A program made the position numbers and the translations under genes. A stretch of 64,000 bases of DNA, taken from NCBI RefSeq assembly GCF_900090045.1, contig NC_041783.1, positions 682,001 to 746,000 on the forward strand. The letters run 5' to 3'. This DNA comes from Plasmodium malariae (lineage: Eukaryota > Apicomplexa > Aconoidasida > Haemosporida > Plasmodiidae). Of this stretch, positions 1-11,583 are shown in pieces; the stretch's first letter is position 1; every line of letters starts with the position of its first letter. The notes below the pieces were generated by a model, which was not told the origin of the DNA, made no database searches, and saw only the letters and a program-made list of their open reading frames with translations.

Positions 1-69
1 AAGTTGAAAAAAACACATCAACATTTATAAATAAGTAGATTTATACTTTCCTTTTAATTTTATTTTTTT

Positions 70-779
70 TTAACTTGTTGTATATCCATTTATTAGACTA
101 GAAGGAGAAGCTCCCTCTCTTAATTTTAAAATGTTTCTGTCAGGGTTTCTTACCCTAGATTGTCTGGGCATAATGACTTTAAGAAAAAAAAAAAAAAAGA
201 GTCAAATTTTAAAATATGAATAAATATAATGTTTTTCCCCATATGGGAATAAACGAAATAACAATATTAACATTTATACTTCTGCGAAAACTTATGTTGT
301 TCTAATTTTATTTTTGCTGGTATTTTTTTGTTGATTTTTTTTTTTTGTTTTTTTTCCTTCCCCTGTTACTACTCTTTTCTAACCATTCACATGACCATAA
401 GACCCTGTTTTTATATCAGCTAAGTCGGACACCACAGGTAAATCAGTTAGAAGGGTTAAGATAGATCCACATATCCACCTGTTCCTATTGTAATATTATG
501 TAAAAACATAGATTTTTTTTTTCTTTTTTTTTACGTCTTTTTTATTCGCATATTTACCCTTCATGTATTTACCTGTCCGATGTGCTTTCCCGTTGTAGCA
601 GTATTAATGTAGCCTATTATAAGAAAAAAAAAAAAAAAGAAAGAATATATTATATAAAAAAAATGCATATATAACATAAAAAAAGTATAACACAAATAAA
701 TAAAAAAAAAAAAACTGCTTATACCAATGGAGTTCCTAATTTTTTCCTATAAAAAATGAAGAAAGATCATGTACGTTTT

Positions 780-839
<60 letters not shown>

Positions 840-2417
840 GTTATGTACATACATGCGTTCGTGTGTATGGATATATATTTGCTATTTATATATAAGTTCA
901 TATATGTGTAGAGGTACATATTCGCTTATATATTTTTTTATAACATTAGCTGCCTATTTTCAAATGTGGACGCCAATGTTTTCAGTCTTGACAGAGCTCG
1001 TACGGCTAGTCTGGAAGGTGAAATGTAAAATTGTAATGTAGTGTAACACATTGGAAGGTTAAACAGAATAATGTTTTTATTTTTTAATTTAACTTTTTTT
1101 TATTTTTTTTTTAATGACTTATTACCTTCCTCCAGCTAAAACCCTCGCTGTTAAGGAAGTTATTTCCTTTGCTAGAAGTTTATATACACAAAGGGGAGAG
1201 AAATGTATGTAATGCTATGTTAAGTTGTGTTGTAATATATTATGGTGTGTGCTTTTTCTTTTTTGTTTTTGTTTTTTTTGTTAAATGCTTTATTTAACAA
1301 AGCCGCATTTGCAAGCTTTTTGTATTCACCATTTTGATAAACCTCCTTTATGTCTTCAAGTGCTGCATTTTTTATGACAACAAAAAAAGCGTAATTATGT
1401 GCACGAATAAATTGAACAGTTTTTAAATAAATATTGTATATTAAAATAGAACTGTTTTATTTACCTTCAAGTATACATAGCATTTGTTCTTTTATATGTT
1501 TTATTTGTTTACATACATTTACGTCTGGCAAATTCTCTAGCCCTGCAATATTTTTTTTGTAAAAGAAAAAAATACTTATAATTTTTTCACAGCCTCAATG
1601 TTTCCTTAAATAATAACGAAAATGACCATATAAATATGCACTTAAGGTTATGATTTTATGTTTATATTAATTCCCTTCTTACTCCTTTAACGAAATTTTT
1701 ACCTAAGGATTCCAAGGTGTCTTTGCTTTTATTTGACAATCTGATCATATCTTCAAGCCATTGGGGATGCTCCTAAATATGTTAGCGAGCAAAAAAAAAA
1801 AAGAAAAAAAGAAAAAAAAGGAATCAAATGTAAAAAGGGAGAAAGTTTTATTTATAGATGGAGGTGCTTAGCTGTACATTTACATATACATGCCTACATG
1901 TATATGTGCACACATGTACTTTAGACACGTAACAGGTATATACAAGTAACGTTCTATCATACATATTGCCCACATTTATTCATATAAATATGTGAGTTAC
2001 ATAATTGACTTCATCAGGTATGGAATAATTTTCAGCTTCTCTTCCAGGAAAATTTGTTTTATGCTATGAAAAAATAAAAACATTTTGTTTAGATTAATTT
2101 ATTTGTACTATACATTTATTTATGATAATAACTAAAAATATACTATAACATCCGTTAGTTCTTTTGCGTCTTCGTTCATTTCATTTTGCATATAATTGTC
2201 AGCTGGTTCATAAGGGAAATTGTGCTTATATTTTCTCAATCCTAAATTTAATTTTCTCTCAAAGGGTAAATCTACTGGACCTGAGAAGTAAAATAAAATA
2301 AATAAATAAAAATAAAATGAACAGATGAATAAATGGATAGATGGATTAACGAATAAATAAACATGTAGAAACAGTTATAATATAATGTAATACTTTCGTT
2401 ACACTTAAATAAAGGCA

Positions 2418-2457
<40 letters not shown>

Positions 2458-2608
2458 GGCTCAGTATTATACCGTTGGGAATATTGATTGTCCAACTTGT
2501 TTCTGATACATCTTTCTTAATGTCTGAACTTGAACAACTGATTCTAAATAAACATAGTTCGATTAACAAATAGAGTGAAAAATAATTTAAAATTTTAAGT
2601 GGCAGATT

Positions 2609-2611
<3 letters not shown>
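70..2611 (-). CDS. Small 12-exon gene, unrecognised, possible signal peptide
   Basis: I do not recognise this gene. Exons read 5' to 3' on the minus strand: 2611-2473, 2280-2144, 2063-2001, 1772-1703, 1542-1465, 1362-1330, 1171-1126, 1010-945, 746-725, 613-573, 484-384 and 176-70. Joined at GT/AG sites they hold one frame of 188 codons (187 aa) to a TAA. The N-terminus (residues 2-22) is hydrophobic and could be a signal peptide, but that stretch is also T-rich with an AG end, so it might be intron and the true start might lie further upstream. The middle contains IPDEVNYEHPQWLEDM, and the C-terminal half is helical (LAVRALSRLKTLAS, then FENRQLMKKLG), faintly like armadillo repeats of SIL1/FES1 exchange factors. 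A match to mitoribosomal mL54 was also considered. Both are weak. The 1362-1330 exon end is the least certain junction, because the sequence beyond it also reads as coding. The last acceptor is an atypical AAAG. Confidence 0.5.
783..834. repeat. AT dinucleotide microsatellite
   Basis: An uninterrupted run of alternating TA lies in the intron between exons 8 and 9 of the small minus-strand gene. It is one of many such tracts in the window. Confidence 0.95.
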
Positions 2612-2639
<28 letters not shown>

Positions 2640-2930
2640 CAGAAACGTGTGGTAAAACAAGGCGCAAAGGTTTTATTGCTTCGATTGTGCATGTGTATAT
2701 AACTTGTATGTATGTGTGTATATTATTTGTATATATATGTATATATATGAGCATTCGTATTTAACAACGTGGTAATATTTTTTTACAGAAAAATCTATTA
2801 TGTGATCTTGTACATATTCAATGAAAACACTCTAAATAGTAACATCCATATTTGTGTATTCATCCACGTTTAACTTGTATTTACCTATATATTTGTATTT
2901 TTTTTTTTTTTTTTTAAAAGAAAATAAAAA

Positions 2931-3506
2931 ATGTGTACATACCATACACGAGGTAAGGTTAAAAGGGTATTTTTTATATCATCAAGCTAGTCTATATTTT
3001 AATATAAGAAGAAGTCAATCCGCTGTTGAATTATTTTGCTAAAAAGGCAGTAGCGTACTTACGAACACATATAAGCACACATATGTATATATGATTATAC
3101 ATACATGTACTCATATTTTTCAATTCGAATTGTGCGGAAAAATGGAGGGACTTTGAAAAAGACAGTAATATTTAAAACATTAAACCATCACAGCAAATTG
3201 AAAAAAAGGCATTTTTTCTTTAATCTTGTTTTATATAAATGAAATATGTTGAACTCTTTTTTTTTTCTTAACTAATTGAAAACCTTAATACAAAAGAGAA
3301 ATAACCAAAAATATATATTAAGATGGAAGAAGTTTTTGAGTAGAATGCTTTTTTATAGACTTGAGGAATATCTTGAAAAATCTGTTCTTTTTCATTTTAT
3401 TCTCAATATACTAATTGTAGGTGTATCTTTTTCTTTTTTTTTTTTTTTTTTTTTTTTTATAGCTACAAAAATAAACACCAATTGTACTACCACAGACTAT
3501 AGTTAA
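2931..3506 (+). CDS. Candidate small five-exon gene, membrane protein
   Basis: I do not recognise this gene. Proposed exons are 2931-2952, 3009-3054, 3194-3227, 3297-3420 and 3463-3506, giving 90 codons (89 aa) with consistent phase and a TAA stop. The most convincing part is the last intron (3421-3462): GTGTAT donor, a long T tract and a TATAG acceptor. The predicted protein begins MCTYHTREEVNPLLNYFAKKA, followed by a basic stretch and a hydrophobic segment (VLFHFILNILIV) near the C-terminus, as in a small single-pass or tail-anchored protein. It would be transcribed divergently from the minus-strand gene about 320 bp away. The first three exons are very short and rest only on frame continuity. 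The whole call could be chance in AT-rich DNA. Confidence 0.35.
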
Positions 3507-6491
3507 TCTTTTGTCTTTTAAAAAATTCTGTTCTAATATTTCCTTTCATATTTTTTTTTTCTTTATAATAAAGATATCAACACATTTTTTGAGATGTGCA
3601 TTTAACAGCAACTTAATGGACGGAAACATAACTATAACCTTATATGCAAATATATGTAAATATATACAAATATATACGAGAATGGATAAGTATATATATA
3701 TACATGCAAATGTACGTATGAACATACGGACACTGGTTCTTACGTCATTCTGTTAAGGAATATACTTAAGATAAATGTTTCCCCTTAAATTTCAAAAAGA
3801 AAAATATGATCATATTACATAAGAATTGCCTTAACTACATTTAATGTCAAATGTACCTTACGCTATTTTTATTAGAGCAAAAAAATAAAACAAAAAATAA
3901 ATTGAGAAAAGATGCAAAAAATAAGTCCAGTAATGGAAGAAAAAATAAAATGAGAAATGAAAAAAAAAATTTTTTTAAATATATTAATTAAGGCAATTAT
4001 AAATGGCAAGAAGTAGGTATATTAAAGTAACAAAATAGGGAAATAATTTTATGTCTATCTTTTGGCTTTTTTTTATTTATTTTTTTTATGTAACTCATAT
4101 TTTATAACGATTAATTGTAAAAACTGCATTGAGAACTAATTAACTCGTCAAAGGGATAACGTTTGTAAATATCTACGTACGTATTTAAGTATGTATATAT
4201 ATACACATGCACGTGCGTACCCATACATACACATACTTTTAACCTTTTGACGGTCGGCATTGTTACACATTTCAGAAGATTTATGAGTGCATGTTTATAT
4301 TCTTTCTTATGCTTTTAATATTTATCAAAAGGCTGAAAAACAATTTGTTCTGCGCTTTTTTTTCTTTTTCTTTATTTTATCTTTTCTTCCACACTCCCCT
4401 TATCAAGTATGTAAGTTGGTAAGAGTTATACAGTCAAACATTAAAAAAAAATAAAAAAAATAAAAAATAAAATAAAATGTAAAACTTGCTACATTAGTTT
4501 ATATGTATATATATATACATATATACACGTTTTTGCTTGCTTTGTTGATTTGTGTTTGATCTTTAACTGCCCCCAATTTCCAATTGTTTATGTTTAAATA
4601 AGAAAAAAATGAGTTGATACATATTCATAAGTTTGCACCACAAATATTTGAGCAATAAAAAGTTCAAACTTAAGGAATACAAATAATATTGTAGAAATAG
4701 ATAAGTCTGTAAGATGTTCGTTCATATGAATTTAATAACACATAAAGTGTAACATATAACACAAAATACATGTGCCATATAACTTTTCTTTTTTTTTTTT
4801 TTTTTTTTAAAAAGAGTAATACCTGAATAATATGTTAATAATACGCGAGTAATATGTTACTGCATTTAAAAGAATTCTTGTGAAAAGTTCTAAAAAATAA
4901 AAAAGATTAAAATGTGAAAATCATAAAGTTGTGTGTAAAAATATTTTTACTTAGCGTATGTGTGCGAGTCTTTTTACAACCATTCAATTTTATATATAAT
5001 TAAATAATACATATGAAAATAAAAAAAAAAAAAAAAAAATATGTTTCTGTGAAAGCAATGTGCATAATATATAAGTTATGCGTAAATGTATTTATATATT
5101 TGATATCTATGTAATTGCGCGCGTGTACATTGTATGCATATGTGTATCTGTACATATATTTATGCGCATATATATATATATTATATATATGTGATGTTTG
5201 TGAGAAAAAATTTGTTTTTCACTTTATCAGGGAAAACGTTTTCTTCTTATAATTTTTTTTTTTTTTTTTCTTGTGTGTGTGTGTATTTTGTCTACATATA
5301 TATATATATATATATAAATATATGTACACATAAATTGTTTGTATCTATTTATATATGTTTGTATGATTACCCCTAACTTCACTGATAACTATTTTAATGT
5401 TTCTGTTAAGTGTTTGTCTGTTCAATCTTTAGTATGTTTTCACCTTTCCAGCTTGTTTGTTTTTTTTTGGTATTTTGTTTTACCTTTTCATTTTATCTCA
5501 TAATTTGATGATACTTAAAGTGCGTGTTACATAGTACATGGATATATACACACTTGCATGTACATATATACGCCGGAGCATGTATGTTTACACATGTGAA
5601 TTCATATAAAAATGTACCCCTATACATATACACTTGTGTGTTTCTAATTTTATGAACAATATCTATGTGAATAATATCTCTATGAACAATGTGTCTATGA
5701 ACAATGTGTCTATGAACAATGTGCCTATGAACAATGTGCCTATGAACAATGTTCCTATAAACTTGTTGTAGGTTCCATATATTATGAATTCAATTTTTTT
5801 GGCAATGTTTGTTTTCTACCATAATTTAAAGTGTTAAACGTTGAACATTTTTAATCGTTTGTTAATATACTTATAAAAATGTGTAATGGTAATTAAACCA
5901 GAATTGTATGTATATATATAAGTACGTATGAGTGTGTATATGTACGTATGTGTGTATATAAGTATGTTTATGCTTGTATATGTACGTATATGTGTGTATA
6001 AGTACGTTTATACGTGTATATGTATGTATATGTGTGTATAGTTACGTTTATGAGTGTATATGTACGTATATGTATGTATATATATTTATATATATATATA
6101 TATGCGTATATTCTAACATATCGTATAATTATATATGTAACTTTGACCTAAACATAAGGCGTTGGAGAAATTTGCTCTCTGTCAATTTGAAAATATCATA
6201 TTCTGCAAATTTTTAAAAATGTGCAATATTCTTCCTTTTCGTTTTATTAATTTACGTTAGCTTTGACATGTTTCGCTTAGTTTTGATGATTCTGCTATGT
6301 TTTTTTGCTAACATGTACATATATGTATATATGTGCATACATTTTTGTGTACATAAGTATATATACATATGTGCATACATAACTGTGTGTACTCCCTTTA
6401 CAAACTAACACATTCCAATGAATTTGTCTTTTAATACACAATTAATTAATTTATTATAAGCAAAAATAACAAAAAACTAAGAAAAAATAAG

Positions 6492-6522
<31 letters not shown>

Positions 6523-6572
6523 GACAAATATAGTGATATAGAATAGGCAGAAAAAAAGTAAAATAAGTAATT
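3507..6572. other. Intergenic, low complexity
   Basis: About 3 kb of AT-rich DNA with homopolymer runs, TA and GTAT microsatellites (for example 5930-6090) and one 15-bp array near 5.7 kb. I see no convincing gene. Short open frames here are microsatellite translations. The last few hundred bases are presumably the promoter and 5' UTR of the SET gene. Confidence 0.7.
5652..5771 (+). repeat. 15-bp tandem array, open in frame
   Basis: About seven copies of a 15-bp unit (TCTATGAACAATGTG and variants). One frame is open from ATG to TAG and would encode 39 residues repeating MNNVS then MNNVP. The flanking DNA shows no exon character, so this is annotated as a repeat rather than a gene. Confidence 0.8.
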
Positions 6573-6747
6573 ATGGAAACTATATTTAGAAAACTTAGGA
6601 GATCTAGTAGAAAAAAAAAAAAATTAGTAGAAGTAGATACAATTGATGAAAGAGACTGGGCTCATGCAAAAACGTTAGATTTAGAAGGTAATTGTATTTG
6701 TGCTCATACACATGCATGTTTGCACACGCGCATACGTATATAAAATT

Positions 6748-6783
<36 letters not shown>

Positions 6784-9700
6784 CATATGCATATATTTAG
6801 GACATACATACAAGCACGCTCTTATTTTTCTGTATTTCCTTTTTATACCGTGGACATGCAAATATGCTCGTTGAACCTGATATCGTATAACTCAATTTCT
6901 TGTTTTATAAATCTGTGTACATTTTTTTTTTTTTAAATAATAAAAAGAGTAACAACAACTTTTGCGTAATTCTGTTGTGACACAAGTGTATGTGCATAGC
7001 ATAATGACCCATTCCTCTCCGCTGTAGACAGTTATTTCATATTTTTAATCCTTTCTCTGCATTTTTATATGTATATATGTATGCAGATATACTTATGCGA
7101 ATGTATATGCGTATACGTATATATATATGTATATACACACATGTAAACCTATTCTTTCTTTCCCCTTTTAGAGGACACGTCCGAACAGAACTACGGCAAA
7201 ACATATAAAAATAAAATAAAAAAAAATGAAAATAAAAATGAAAAACGAGAAAACAGTTTAGAAGATTATTATGTAATGAATAACGAATTAGGAAGCGAAC
7301 AAAATCGAAAAAAAGAAAAATTTTATTTAAATTCCTTTTCGCGGATGAATGAAGATTTAACTACTGTTAGCACAGATTTTACTAATGAATATTATATTAA
7401 AAAGAAAAGAACTGAACATAACAAATATATGAACGATCATGAAAAAAAAAAACTTACATATCTACGTGGTGACTTTGGAAAATACCAAAGTGAAACGAAA
7501 GAATATTTGGAACCTTATGAGCAACTAGATTTGTACCGTGAAGCAGATATTGAACAGTTAAAGGGGAGAGCACTGCATGGGACATACGAAGAGGACGAAG
7601 CGGAGGATGTATTATCAGACGAAGCAGTGGACGAAGTGGAGGATGGAGTAGCAGACGAAGCAGCGGACGAAGCAGACGAGTACGAATACGAATATATGGA
7701 TGATCAAGCGAGAGACGATGAAAAGGAGAGTGTATATACGTACGAAGACCAAACCAAAGATAATAAGTACAGTAAAAAAGATGAAGAAAAAAGCAATACA
7801 CAGAGTGAACACAGTAAAGAAAGTATATTAACTGATAAGAGTGAAACTCATTTAGCAAATGAGTCTGAGGAAAACGAGGTATATTTTGAAGAAAAATTAG
7901 ACATCTACAGTACAGAAGAAATAGATAATGAAGTAGAAGTAGCATATGTTAAAGGGAAAGGTAGATGTATGTTTACAAGAAAGAATTTAGAACCTGGTTC
8001 TATCATATTTATAGAAAAACCCTTATTCATTATAACACCAAGTTTAAATGAAAAATTGTGGGATTATTTAAATAAATTAAATAATGAAGAGAATTTTGAA
8101 TTACCACTTAAATGGCATTTTGCTGCTTTGTGTACAATTACTCTACTTAATGATATTGATTTTAAGGCATGTATTGATAAGTGGATTCCAGAACCTGACA
8201 AAGGAGCAGATAAAGATGTATTCAATGTTTTAGATAAAGTTTGTGAGAAAAAAATAACTAAAAATGGGTATAAATATTACTATTATAAAAACAAATTAAT
8301 AGAACCCGATATTTACGATAGAATCATACAAGTCTGGCACTACAATGCCTTCGGTCACCACACGGACAACGAGGGATTGGTCCTGTACAACCGTAAAGCA
8401 GAAAAAGAAAGAGAAAGAGCAAAGAAAAACAAGAACAAGGATAAAAAGAGAAAAAGCAAAAATGATTAAGCATACTAAACACATTAAAACGTAAAAATGT
8501 AAAAAAAAAAAAAAAAAAAAAAAAAAGAATTATAAAATAGCATGAAAAATATGCGCAAAATGATATTATTTGCTGCGTTCATTTTTTTTAAAGGCATTTC
8601 GATGCTCGCCCATAGCTGCAATTCAACTGCTTGTTGGCATTACGGGGAAAATGATAGCTTCGTTTTACGGGCAAGGGTCAAGTTAAATGTCGGGGACGAA
8701 CTTACAATATCGTATCTTGGGGACGATGATTTGTATAAATCCTCCAACAGTAAAAAAAAAAAAAAAAGACAAGAGAACAAGAGAACATGAGAACAAAAGT
8801 GTTTAGGGTCTCCCCCCACGAAAACGCTTTCTTTTACAAGTGCATACCACATGTGTAAGAGTTTGTACATGTGCATGCATGTGTATATGCATATGTAGGC
8901 ATACGAATGTGTATATGCTCTAATGTATGTGTGTGTTTATTTATAATTGCCAAAATTTATACTTAATATGTTTACTCATCCCGTCCTTTATATGCAGTCA
9001 GGAGAGAAAAGCTCACGAATTGGCTGTTTGTCTGCATGTGCAGTAGGTGTACAAATCCAGTTGACAACTCCAGGGGATTTAAGTGCTCAACTTGTGGAAT
9101 AGGTAAAAGAAAAAGGGATACCACTAGTTCGAGTGTTGCATGTATTGTTAAGGAGTGCTTGGTGTTACAAGACATGCACTCACTCAACACATACACACGT
9201 ACACCGCTATACATCCTAATACACACACATTTTTAACATTGCGCAGGGACTTTTTTCATAAAGAGCGAGTACCATGATGAAATACCTATAATAACCAAGT
9301 GTAACATTTGTCTATCAGAAATATCAGAGAGTACAGCATACGAATACATTGAATATGAAAATAGCTACATAGAGAGGTTACAACAAACAGACAAAAGTGA
9401 CTTGACAGATGCCTTAGCTGTCTATGTACAGGCAGAAAAAATATTTACTCAACACTGGATTATGTATCAGTTATATACAATACTTTTTGAAGGATATAGA
9501 GATGCTTGTCAATGGAATAAAGCTATATATTACCAAATGCTAAGAATTAGATATGCTGTTGATGTAATACCTAGAGCCAATTATGTATTGGCTTGGTTAT
9601 ATGAAGAATTAGGAGAAATTCATGCAAATTCTATCAATGCTGATATTTTATTAACAGAAAATGATTTTACAATTTCCTATGAAGACAAGTAATAAAAAAA

Positions 9701-9799
9701 AATTTTTTTTTTTTTTTTTTGGTTTTAATATGTATACATATATATATATCTACACTTTACTTTTTACACTATATAGTACACATATACAGTACCATATAT

Positions 9800-9853
<54 letters not shown>

Positions 9854-10436
9854 TTTTATTTCTGCCTCCCTACTAAAAAAAATAAAATATTCATATACTC
9901 AATCAAGTGACAAAATGTGAATAAACATTTGTTATATATACGTTTTGAAAAGTTAGATGAAAAATGAACTTGGGAATTTTATTTGTACACTTATTCTTAC
10001 CATTTTTTAGGAAAAGAATTTGTTCACATTTTTTGAAGTCCATACATTTACTGGAAATATTATGTGGGTATTCCCATGACTACTTAAAGGACTCCTTGGT
10101 AAGTAACAAAGAGTAAATGTAGTGCACACCACGTCCATCCATCTACCTGTCTGCGTAGCTATATATATGTGCATATCGATACGTATACGCAATGTATAAC
10201 ATGTATATATATATGTAAATGTTCATCGACGTACACGCGCAAACACACGGACATATATGTTGACGCTTATACACACATATATATGCGCACACTATGAAAG
10301 GAAGACTACATGGTCACAATACTATTAACACACTCAACATGTGAGTATACATACACATGCACACTTCTTCCTTCAGAACAAATACTACAGGATTGATAGC
10401 TTGACCACTACAGATGCCCCACAGATAGAGGAGTGA
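6573..10436 (+). CDS. SET7: SET-domain protein (SET7-type)
   Basis: Putative protein-lysine methyltransferase, ortholog by synteny and domain of P. falciparum SET7. Seven exons: 6573-6687, 7172-8392, 8594-8749, 8998-9102, 9247-9688, 10011-10098 and 10377-10436, in frame for 728 aa. Residues about 1-295 are charged and disordered, with an acidic stretch of Asp/Glu/Ala around residues 175-215. The SET domain opens at about residue 299 (KGKGRCMFTRK), is split by an insertion, and resumes across intron 2 with SMLAHSCNST at about 450, then GDELTISYLG. The usual Asn of the NHSC motif is Ala here. A Cys-rich post-SET region follows (CMCSRC, CSTCG, CNIC), then a helical C-terminus resembling the SMYD TPR-like part. 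Exons 6 and 7 are small; without them the protein would stop at a TAA just after exon 5. The substrate cannot be told from sequence. Confidence 0.88.
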
Positions 10437-10860
10437 ACAAAAATAAAATATACATATAAATATACATATATGTATATATATGCTTATGTTAAGGGACATA
10501 TTTCATTTCTGTCGGTATCGTAGTACTTTTCTCTCCACTTATGTATAATGTGAAAAGCCCAAACGCAAATATTAAATTATTGTCTTATTGTCCGAAAGCT
10601 CACATTTTTTATTCCCAAAATTTGTCAATTCTACAGAAGTAAAAAAAAAAAAAAAATTACAATGCTTCATCCACACAATGTACTTATAGCAAAAAAAAGA
10701 AAAAAAAAATAAAAAAAAGTAAAAAAAAATAAAACCATATTTGTTAATAAAAAATTATATCATCATTCTAGTATTTTAATTTTAAATATTTTAAAATTGT
10801 TTCTACGATTTTATAAATACATCCTACTTTTTATAGTTTTATTTGTGTTTTATTTGTATT

Positions 10861-10891
<31 letters not shown>

Positions 10892-11583
10892 CATTTCATT
10901 CTGACTATATTTGTTTACAACATTTAAAATAAGAATATTATTATTAATAACAGGGAATTACTAAATAGTAGTAACAAAAGGAAAAAAGAAGGAAAAAAAA
11001 AAAAGAACAAAGGACGGTAAAAAATGATGAAAAAAGGTATGGCAAAAAAGACTAAGAAAATATGAGAAAAAAATCAGAAAAAGCTTAGTAAAAATAATCA
11101 AAAAAAACTTGGTCAAAATAATAAAAAAAGGCACGTACAAAAAATCAAATAAAGTATGGCAAAACGAGCAAACGAATGAGCAAAAAAAATTCGCAAAAAA
11201 ATAAAAATGAACCGGAATCAGTAAAAACGCATAAAAGTGATCAAAAAAACGCTAAACAAAACGACAAAAGGATGCTAAAAAAAAAAATAAATAAATAAAA
11301 ATATGTGAACAAATTCGCAAAACGGAGAAAAACGGTAAAAAAAAGAAATTACTCAAAGATGTATTTATTTAAAAGTTTTCTTACCCTTACGTATGTACAG
11401 TACAACCACCTTTTCACTTTTTCTACAATAATAAAAGGGGGAGGGGATTGGGACCTTTATTATTATATAGTGCTTCTAAATTCAACTTATATATGAAATG
11501 GAGAACGTGTGCTTAATTTTATCTTAACGCACACAAGGCGCATATACATATATATATATATATATGTAGCTCACTCTTGTCTC
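10437..11583. other. Intergenic, A-rich
   Basis: A-rich low-complexity DNA between the 3' ends of the plus-strand SET gene and the minus-strand protease, so it presumably holds both 3' UTRs. A degenerate A-rich stretch at about 10.98-11.35 kb alternates with short GC-containing words. No gene seen. Confidence 0.7.

Noticed and set aside
1..69. Search for a further exon 3' of the 12-exon gene
   Set aside because: A TAA closes the frame at 70-72 and the remaining sequence is poly-T and AT-rich without splice signals.
7454..7945. 163-codon minus-strand ORF inside the SET gene
   Set aside because: It is the antisense shadow of the acidic, low-complexity exon 2, giving a Leu/His/Tyr-rich product.
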